Positions 7,561-12,408 of a DNA stretch of 12,408 nucleotides are shown one piece after another. The notes under the pieces are model-generated. The model ran no database searches and was not told where the DNA came from. It saw only the letters and a program-made list of their open reading frames with translations. The first letter of the stretch is position 1. Every line of letters starts with the position of its first letter. Position numbers and translations under genes: made by a program. This DNA is from Bacilli bacterium (lineage in GTDB: Bacteria > Bacillota_I > Bacilli_A > RF39 > UBA660), in assembly GCA_024698845.1 (NCBI GenBank), contig JAILQR010000067.1:1-12408 (forward strand), given 5' to 3'.

Positions 7561-7914
7561 AATTATATTATATAAGCCATGTTCTGTTCTCTTCAAAGAA
7601 GAGCGACAAATATTTATCTACCACTATGTGGTCTTCTAATTAGTTAAAATTCCCTTTTAGAAGTTCCCCTACCAAAATTTGGGTTTCTCGCTCGCGGGGT
7701 TTACCTCGTTCCACTCTTTTCGTTTCCAAAAAGCATCGTCTCTATGGCACTTTTATACTTACTTTAACCATTTAAGGTCATTTCAGAGCCGTTAGTAAAA
7801 ACTACCTTAGGTTATTTATTCCCTAAGCACGAACACTACAGCCATTTCAGGACTGTGCGAGCATGGACTTTCCTCTACATAACTAAATTACGCAGCATTT
7901 GTCATAATATAATT
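7561..7914 (-). ncRNA. rnpB: RNase P RNA, Bacillus (B) type
   Basis: This is the catalytic RNA of RNase P, which removes 5' leaders from precursor tRNAs. The minus strand contains the universal core GAGGAAAGTCCATGCTCGCA, then GAAATGGCTGTAGTGTTCGTGC, GTGGAACGAGGTAAACCCC with GCGAGCGAGAAACCC, and near the 3' end ACAGAACATGGCTTA. The TTTTGGTAGGGGAA segment and overall order match the B-type fold of Bacillus. A perfect 11-pair P1 closes it (7904-7914 with 7561-7571), and a P3-like hairpin CTGCGTAA/TTATGTAG follows the 5' strand. At about 354 bases it is shorter than the roughly 400 of B. subtilis; a hairpin near the 3' end (CTCTTC/GAAGAG) looks like a reduced P19. The 5' strand of P1 overlaps the gpsB stop codon by two bases. 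No terminator follows before rodZ. Exact mature ends are inferred from P1. Confidence 0.95.
7567..7596 (-). promoter_or_regulatory. Possible promoter inside the 3' end of rnpB driving rodZ-pgsA
   Basis: On the minus strand TTGAAG (7591-7596), an 18-base spacer and a consensus TATAAT (7567-7572) lie within the last part of rnpB and its P1 strand. Transcription would begin near 7560, about 25 bases before the rodZ TTG. AT-rich P1 sequence could create this by chance, so it is tentative. Confidence 0.35.
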
Positions 7915-8248
7915 ATTCATCTTTGCCAAAAACAATTTTCTCAAGTTGACTAATACGACGAAGCATATCAACATTACTGACATTTTTAGAAGCTCCACTT
8001 GCATCAGATTCAGCAGCTTCTATAGTCATTTTTAAACGACGTATTTCTTGTTTTAATTTAAGATTATCATCATTTAAATCTTTAATTTCTCTTTCTTGGC
8101 GTTTAATCGTATTTAAAAATTCAGAATAGTCACGAATAACCATATCAAGAAATTTATCTACCTCTTGAGGTCGATATCCTCTAGCATCAATTTTAAATTC
8201 CTTATCAAGAATTTCCTTTGGTGTTAAAAATATTTTATCATTGTACAT
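7913..8248 (-). CDS. gpsB: Cell-division regulator GpsB
   Basis: GpsB is a DivIVA-family cytosolic adaptor that gathers peptidoglycan synthases, in particular class A PBPs, at the septum and side wall. From the start chosen here it has 111 residues (B. subtilis 98). The N-terminal DivIVA domain has KEILDKEFK (11-19), RGY (23-25) and DKFLDM (31-36). Groove residues Y25, D31 and D35 fall at exactly the numbers they have in B. subtilis GpsB as I recall it. A coiled coil follows to about residue 75, then a Ser/Ala-rich linker and the C-terminal helix MLRRISQLEKIVFG. An upstream in-frame GTG at 8257 is part of the AGAGGTGA ribosome binding site and is rejected. A consensus promoter lies 32 bases upstream. 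The gene runs straight into rnpB, the same pair as in Bacillus. GpsB is favoured over DivIVA by length and by this context. Confidence 0.93.
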   Translation of the reverse strand: MYNDKIFLTPKEILDKEFKIDARGYRPQEVDKFLDMVIRDYSEFLNTIKRQEREIKDLNDDNLKLKQEIRRLKMTIEAAESDASGASKNVSNVDMLRRISQLEKIVFGKDE

Positions 8249-8253
8249 AGTAT

Positions 8254-8261
8254 TCACCTCT
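8254..8261 (-). promoter_or_regulatory. Ribosome binding site that fixes the gpsB start
   Basis: AGAGGTGA lies five bases before the ATG at 8248. The in-frame GTG at 8255-8257 is inside this site and so cannot be the start used. Confidence 0.75.
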
Positions 8262-8279
8262 AACTACACTGATACTAGA

Positions 8280-8308
8280 ATTATACTTTTTTTGACTATT
8301 AATGTCAA
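8280..8308 (-). promoter_or_regulatory. Consensus sigma-A promoter of gpsB-rnpB
   Basis: On the minus strand a perfect TTGACA (8303-8308), a 17-base spacer and a perfect TATAAT (8280-8285) form the strongest promoter in the window, as would suit an abundant stable RNA. The start should be near 8273. A dyad TTGAC-N7-GTCAA (8292-8308) covers the -35 and part of the spacer. Confidence 0.85.
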
Positions 8309-8323
8309 TATTTGAGGAAGACA

Positions 8324-8425
8324 TTAATCAACTTTTTTCTTTGATTTAATATGGTTATAGTCATATGAAATTTGAGCTAAAGTTAGTTCATTTATTAACT
8401 TATTTATTATATAATCTGTACGCAT
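8324..8425 (-). CDS. Possible small protein of 33 residues, unknown function
   Basis: An ATG-to-TAA reading frame of 34 codons lies between the divergent recU and gpsB promoters. Its start follows GAAAGGA (8434-8440) by eight bases, a good ribosome binding site at normal spacing, which is the main support. The peptide begins MRTDYIINKLINELTLAQIS and ends in a basic stretch, KSKKVD. It has alternating hydrophobic and charged residues suggesting a short helix, but no membrane segment, signal peptide or known motif. No terminator separates it from gpsB, yet the strong gpsB promoter starts just after its stop, so it could be the first gene of a longer transcript. I do not recognise it. A chance frame in AT-rich DNA remains possible, but frames with this ribosome binding site are less common. 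Confidence 0.45.
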   Translation of the reverse strand: MRTDYIINKLINELTLAQISYDYNHIKSKKKVD

Positions 8426-8449
8426 TTTTATATTCCTTTCTTCTCATAA

Positions 8450-8458
8450 TCTATAACA
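8450..8458 (-). promoter_or_regulatory. Possible extended -10 promoter of the small ORF
   Basis: On the minus strand TGTTATAGA would place a transcript start near 8443, about 18 bases before the small ORF. No good -35 is seen at 17 bases. The call is weak. Confidence 0.3.
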
Positions 8459-8568
8459 ATAAAATTACAAAATAAAGTCTTTCGACAAAACATGTAATAA
8501 TTAGACAAATTTCTAATAAAAATAAGTGTATACATGCCTTTTCAAATCTAGTATTTTAAAAATTTATT

Positions 8569-8577
8569 TGTTATAAT
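8569..8577 (+). promoter_or_regulatory. Extended -10 promoter of recU-ponA
   Basis: TGTTATAAT combines a consensus -10 with an extended TGn, without a clear -35 at 17 bases. The predicted start near 8584 falls at the beginning of the ribosome binding site AAGGTGAT (8583-8590), leaving a leader of only about 10 bases. The rest of 8426-8568 is AT-rich, with no other element I can name. Confidence 0.5.
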
Positions 8578-8593
8578 TATTTAAGGTGATAAG

Positions 8594-9160
8594 ATGAGAT
8601 ACCCACATAGCTTCAAGACCTATCACAAAGTAGTATCACATGCTAACCGAGGAATGAATTTAGAGGAACTTATAAATGATGCAAATAGGTATTATAAAGA
8701 TAATAGTATTGCACTTATAAGTAAAAAACCTACTCCAATTGGAATCGTGTCTGTAAAAAATGAGAATAGTAAAAAAATTATTACCAAGGCATTTTTTAAA
8801 GAACAATCCACACTTGATTATGTTGGAGTATATAAAGGATATTACATAGAATTTGATGCAAAAGAAACTTTATCAAAAACATCATTTCCACTAAATAACA
8901 TATCCACACATCAAATAGATCATATTAAAGGTGTCATAAATCAAAAAGGAATATCCTTTTTAATAATTAAAATAAATAATGAATATTATATTCTTGATGG
9001 AAACACTTTAGTAAGCTTTATTAATAAAGAAAAAAGAAAAAGCATTCCTCTAGAATATATTAAGAAATATGGATATTTGATTCATTCAAAAGGACTAATA
9101 AAACTAGACTTTATATCTAGTCTTGATAATTTAATTGGAGGTTTTCATGAAAAAAATTAA
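8594..9160 (+). CDS. recU: Holliday junction resolvase RecU
   Basis: RecU cuts Holliday junctions symmetrically in recombinational repair and chromosome segregation in Gram-positive bacteria, and in Bacillus it also interacts with RecA. The 188-residue protein (Bacillus about 206) has the family order: NRGMNLEELINDANRYY (18-34), KKPTPIGIV (44-52), FFKEQSTLDYVGVYKGYYIEF (67-87) and KTSFPLNN (95-102). Catalytic residues of the PD-(D/E)xK fold are seen as D75 and D88-A-K90. Bacillus has FEAK where this protein has FDAK, an exchange the fold allows. HQIDHIKGVINQKG (106-119) is also typical. Translation starts at an ATG three bases after AAGGTGAT. The stop overlaps the start of ponA by 14 bases, the recU-ponA arrangement known from Bacillus. 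Its own promoter faces the gpsB side. Confidence 0.95.
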   Translation: MRYPHSFKTYHKVVSHANRGMNLEELINDANRYYKDNSIALISKKPTPIGIVSVKNENSKKIITKAFFKEQSTLDYVGVYKGYYIEFDAKETLSKTSFPLNNISTHQIDHIKGVINQKGISFLIIKINNEYYILDGNTLVSFINKEKRKSIPLEYIKKYGYLIHSKGLIKLDFISSLDNLIGGFHEKN

Positions 9161-11711
9161 AAACATATCAAGTAAATTGAAAGAAAAAATCAAAAAGAAA
9201 AAGACCCACACCGGAGCTAAATCAAAAACTAAGAAGAAAGGCAAAGGAGCATTAATCCTTTCAATAATTGCAATACTGGGAATCGCATTTTTAACAATGA
9301 TTCTTGCGTTTAGTTTATATATAATTATTTCTTCTCCAAACTTTGATAAAAACTTACTTTATAAAAAAGAAGCAACTGTTTTATATGATAAGGATGGAAA
9401 TGAATTTGCAAGAATTGGTAGTGAAAACAGAGTTTTAGTATCATACGAACAACTACCTCAAGTACTAATCGACTCAATTATTGCAACAGAAGATTCAAGA
9501 TTCTTCCAACATAATGGATTCGATGCAGCAAGATTTGCAAAAGCATCTCTTGGTCAAGTACTTGGTAATTCATCTGCAGGTGGTGCATCAACACTAACCA
9601 TGCAAGTTATAAAAAATACTTATACTAGTAAAGATGACCAAGGTGTTAAAGGTATCGTACGTAAGTTTACTGATATTTATATGGCAGTGTTTAAACTTGA
9701 AAGTTCATATACAAAAGAAGAAATTATTGAGTTCTATGTTAACTCACAATGGCTTGGTAATGACAAAAGTGTTAACTATGGTGGTATTTACGGAGTTGAA
9801 CAAGCTTGTCAATACTTCTTTGGTAAATCAGTATCAGACTTAAACTTAGCTGAAGCATCATTAATAGCAGGTTTATTCCAAAGCCCATATAAATACGATC
9901 CATACAAAAACCCAGATAAAGCTGAAGCAAGACGTAACACAGTACTACACTTAATGCATAAACATGGATATATAACAAAAGAAGAAAAAGAAGAAGCACA
10001 AAAAATATCTGTTCAATCTATGTTAGTTCAAAGAGATGGAAATCAAGCAAATGACTATCAAGCATTTATAGATTATGTTTTAAAAGATGTTGAAAAGAAA
10101 ACTGGTATTAACGCATATAAAACACCTGTTGAAATATATACAACATTAGATAGAGGTGTTCAAACAACACTAAATTCATTAGAAAAAGGTGAATTATTCA
10201 CATTCCCAGATGATAAAGTACAATTTGGTATGGCTATAACAAATGTTAAAGACGGATCAATTGTTGCTCTATCAGGAGGAAGAAATTATGCAGCAAAAGG
10301 TTTAAATAGATCTACAGATATTAAAAGACAACCTGGATCTACAGCAAAAATATTATTTGATTACGGTCCTTATATAGAGTTCTTAAATGGTTCTACCTAC
10401 TCTATGTTCTTAGATGAATCTTATTCATACTCAAGCGGTAAAGCAATTCACAACTTCGACCGTGGATATAAAGGTTTAATGACTATGAGACGTGCTCTTG
10501 TTGGTTCTCGTAACGTTCCAGCACTTAAAGCATTCCAAGCTGTTGCAAAAGATCATATAGAAGATATGAGAAACTTCGTTCATGGACTTGGAATTAATTA
10601 TGGTGAAGAAGGACCATACGAATCAGCATCAATCGGTTCATTCGATGGAGTTAATCCACTACAAATGTCAGCAGCATATGCAGCATATGGTCGTGGTGGA
10701 TATTATATCGAACCATATTCATTTACTAAAATAGTTGATAACGAAACAGAAAAAGTATATGAACATAAATATACAAAAGAAAAAGTTATGAGTGATGCAA
10801 CAGCATACATGATAACAAATATGCTTGTTACAGCAGGAAATGAAAATGTCGGTGGTAACATAAACATTAGCGGTACAGAAGTTGCTGCAAAAGGTGGTAC
10901 AACAAATATTGATTCACAAAAACAAAAAGAATTGAATCTACCATCAAGTACTACTCCAGATCACTGGAATATAACTTATTCACCATCTTATAGTATTGCA
11001 CTATGGTATGGTTATGATAACTTAAAAGAAGGATATTTAACTAGTACAACTGGTGGTAAAGCAAGACGTTCTATAATGGCAGCAGTTGCTAAGAAAGTAT
11101 ATCCAAAGAATGAAAAATTCAAAAAACCAGCAAGCGTTGTATCTGCAAAAGTTGAAATGCAAACATTCCCACCTATGTCTCCGAGTGCTTATACACCTGC
11201 TGAATTAGTTACAACAGAATTATTTAAGAAAGGTACTGAACCTTCTCAAACATCTCCAAGATTCGCTCAACTAGAAAATCCAACTAATGCATCTGCATCA
11301 GCTCAAGGAAATCTAGTAACAATTAAATGGAATGCTATCGCTACTCCAGAAGCTATTGATATTAATGTACTTACTGAACATTTTAATAAGTACTATGATA
11401 ATCATGCAGCTTCATATTTAGAAAAACGTATAAATTATAATAACACTGTATTTGGTGCTTTAGGATACCAAGTATCAGTTAAAAATGCTGATGGTAGTGA
11501 AACACTACTTGGATTTACAACTAACACATCATTTACTTACAATGCTCCTGCATCAGCAGATTATACATTTATAATCAGAAGTTCATATGCTAACTTCAAA
11601 GCTAACATGAGTTCAGGTCAAACAGTAACAGCAAAAGTTAATACTCCTGCACCACAACCAGTACAGGATACTCAACAACCAGCTGCACCTGAGGCAAATC
11701 AAGGAATATAA
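9147..11711 (+). CDS. ponA: Class A penicillin-binding protein (PBP1A-type)
   Basis: This bifunctional enzyme polymerises glycan strands and cross-links peptides in the wall. It has 854 residues. A very basic cytosolic tail (1-34, all lysine with no arginine) precedes one membrane helix (about 36-60). The glycosyltransferase domain (GT51) has EDSRFFQHNG (E115, D116), GGASTLTMQ (145-153) and RKFTDIYMAVFKLE (172-185). The transpeptidase has the SxxK serine in GSTAK (S398, K401) and SRN (454-456). The third motif, KTG in nearly all PBPs, reads KGG (582-584) followed by the usual TTN. After about residue 680 a fibronectin-III-like region and a Pro/Gln-rich end (AAPEANQGI) follow. An upstream in-frame TTG at 9135 is part of the TTGGAGG site of the ATG at 9147. 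The ATG lies within recU, so the two are coupled. It ends at a two-way terminator. Confidence 0.95.
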   Translation: MKKIKNISSKLKEKIKKKKTHTGAKSKTKKKGKGALILSIIAILGIAFLTMILAFSLYIIISSPNFDKNLLYKKEATVLYDKDGNEFARIGSENRVLVSYEQLPQVLIDSIIATEDSRFFQHNGFDAARFAKASLGQVLGNSSAGGASTLTMQVIKNTYTSKDDQGVKGIVRKFTDIYMAVFKLESSYTKEEIIEFYVNSQWLGNDKSVNYGGIYGVEQACQYFFGKSVSDLNLAEASLIAGLFQSPYKYDPYKNPDKAEARRNTVLHLMHKHGYITKEEKEEAQKISVQSMLVQRDGNQANDYQAFIDYVLKDVEKKTGINAYKTPVEIYTTLDRGVQTTLNSLEKGELFTFPDDKVQFGMAITNVKDGSIVALSGGRNYAAKGLNRSTDIKRQPGSTAKILFDYGPYIEFLNGSTYSMFLDESYSYSSGKAIHNFDRGYKGLMTMRRALVGSRNVPALKAFQAVAKDHIEDMRNFVHGLGINYGEEGPYESASIGSFDGVNPLQMSAAYAAYGRGGYYIEPYSFTKIVDNETEKVYEHKYTKEKVMSDATAYMITNMLVTAGNENVGGNINISGTEVAAKGGTTNIDSQKQKELNLPSSTTPDHWNITYSPSYSIALWYGYDNLKEGYLTSTTGGKARRSIMAAVAKKVYPKNEKFKKPASVVSAKVEMQTFPPMSPSAYTPAELVTTELFKKGTEPSQTSPRFAQLENPTNASASAQGNLVTIKWNAIATPEAIDINVLTEHFNKYYDNHAASYLEKRINYNNTVFGALGYQVSVKNADGSETLLGFTTNTSFTYNAPASADYTFIIRSSYANFKANMSSGQTVTAKVNTPAPQPVQDTQQPAAPEANQGI

Positions 11712-11740
11712 AAAACTAGGATTTAAATCCTAGTTTTTTT
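11710..11740. terminator. Two-way intrinsic terminator between ponA and dnaD
   Basis: A perfect 30-base palindrome (11710-11739) centred on TTTAAA has arms AAAAAACTAGGA and TCCTAGTTTTTT. The ponA TAA (11709-11711) and the leftward dnaD TAA (11739-11741) both lie at its ends, so it terminates both converging genes. Confidence 0.88.
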
Positions 11741-12374
11741 AATTTTCATCATCTAACCAATTATAATCAAATAATTCTCTAGTATTAGTAAATTCATCTT
11801 TATCTTTAAGATACTTCTTAGCATCATCCAAAGAGTCAATTCCTCTATTTTTCCACTCATATAAAACTTTATCGATATATCTTAAATTGCTTACGCCATT
11901 ATATTTAGCCTCTTTAACTGCGTCCTTAATAGATAATGTAGTATAGCCTAGATCAAACCAAGCAGATATAATTGCTTTTTCAGTTTCATCTAACTTCATA
12001 TCAAGTTCTTTGCACATATAATCATATATCTCATCAATTTCATTTGGAGCTGATTCTTTATTTAAGTCTTCTTCAATCTTATTATAAAAACCATCTAAAG
12101 ATATAATTTCTTCAATCATTCCAGAATCATTCTTTTTTGTTACTAAAGAAACTATATTCTTTTCAATTAAATTATTAAAAGCATCAAGAATATTATTTAA
12201 ACCAAGATTTGTTGAAATTTTAATCTTTTCGGGTTCAAATGTAGGCTTATTTGAATTTAAAAAATATAAAAATAAGATAAACTCATCAAATGAAAGATTA
12301 TAACTTTGAATCTTTTTTAAAAGAAAAGAATTAATTACAAAATTTTCACCAGAAAAACAATCAGATAATTTCAT
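11739..12374 (-). CDS. dnaD: DNA replication initiation protein DnaD
   Basis: DnaD remodels DNA and, with DnaB and DnaI, loads the replicative helicase at oriC and at restarted forks in low-GC Gram-positives. The 211-residue protein (Bacillus 232) has an N-terminal winged-helix oligomerisation domain (about 1-100) and a C-terminal DnaD/DnaB2 domain (about 112-180). The latter carries the YxxxIxxxW DNA-binding motif as Y166, V170 and W174. It ends in YNWLDDEN, like the YNW end of Bacillus DnaD. An in-frame GTG at 12398 has no ribosome binding site, whereas AGAGGTGAT lies just before the ATG at 12374, giving the MKLSDCF start. In Bacillus dnaD is followed by nth and ypoC and converges on recU-ponA; here nth and ypoC are missing and dnaD abuts ponA. 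Its promoter is probably upstream of the window's right edge. Confidence 0.92.
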   Translation of the reverse strand: MKLSDCFSGENFVINSFLLKKIQSYNLSFDEFILFLYFLNSNKPTFEPEKIKISTNLGLNNILDAFNNLIEKNIVSLVTKKNDSGMIEEIISLDGFYNKIEEDLNKESAPNEIDEIYDYMCKELDMKLDETEKAIISAWFDLGYTTLSIKDAVKEAKYNGVSNLRYIDKVLYEWKNRGIDSLDDAKKYLKDKDEFTNTRELFDYNWLDDEN

Positions 12375-12378
12375 AATT

Positions 12379-12387
12379 ATCACCTCT
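12379..12387 (-). promoter_or_regulatory. Ribosome binding site that fixes the dnaD start
   Basis: AGAGGTGAT on the minus strand lies four bases before the ATG at 12374 and matches the anti-Shine-Dalgarno sequence over nine bases with one mismatch. The GTG at 12398 lacks such a site. Confidence 0.7.
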
Positions 12388-12408
12388 ACTACACTCACTC
12401 TAACAACA

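Noticed and set aside
44..8508. Paired CGACAA/AGACAA motifs upstream of rnjA (44-73) and upstream of recU (8483-8508)
   Set aside because: The spacing differs (24 against 20 bases), and short AT-rich matches of this kind are expected by chance; no shared operator is claimed.
9634..9999. Overlapping frames on both strands inside ponA
   Set aside because: Both lie within the conserved glycosyltransferase domain of PBP1A in other frames, so they are shadows.

Overview
The window is AT-rich chromosomal DNA from a low-GC Gram-positive bacterium of the Bacillota, probably a member of Bacilli outside the well-studied genera. The evidence is the gene set (RNase J, RNase Y, a B-type RNase P RNA, GpsB, RecU, DnaD, class A PBP), strong AGGAGG/GAGGTGAT ribosome binding sites, and simple hairpin-plus-U terminators. 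TGG encodes tryptophan throughout and no gene needs TGA read through, so the standard bacterial code applies. A class A penicillin-binding protein and GpsB imply a walled cell that divides through a septum. I cannot name the genus.

Layout from left to right: rnjA (RNase J) reads rightward from its own promoter and converges on a stand-alone HerA-type ATPase gene at a shared two-way terminator. A leftward block follows, in transcription order: a possible 33-residue small ORF, gpsB, rnpB (RNase P RNA), a shortened rodZ-like gene, pgsA, recA, rny and the herA-like gene. Promoter-like sequences and terminators split this block into gpsB-rnpB(-rodZ-pgsA), recA, rny and herA units. To the right, recU and ponA (PBP1A) overlap and read rightward from a divergent promoter region at 8426-8593. 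They converge on leftward dnaD at a second two-way terminator.

Functionally the window joins RNA processing and decay (RNases J, Y and P), DNA repair and recombination (RecA, RecU, possibly the HerA ATPase), replication initiation (DnaD), and envelope growth (PBP1A, GpsB, RodZ-like, PgsA). From general knowledge of Bacillus subtilis, two separate neighbourhoods (rodZ-pgsA-cinA-recA-rny, and dnaD-nth-ypoC/ponA-recU with gpsB-rnpB) appear here fused at the rnpB/rodZ boundary, with cinA, nth and ypoC missing.

I see no mobile element, CRISPR array, tRNA, toxin-antitoxin pair or recognisable defence island. The points most worth checking are the RNase P RNA packed between gpsB and rodZ, the small ORF upstream of gpsB, the KGG in place of KTG in PBP1A, the partnerless HerA ATPase, and the RodZ-like protein without an extracellular domain. 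Five apparent upstream starts (rny, gpsB, ponA, dnaD) or start codons (TTG for rodZ) are corrected or explained from ribosome binding site positions.
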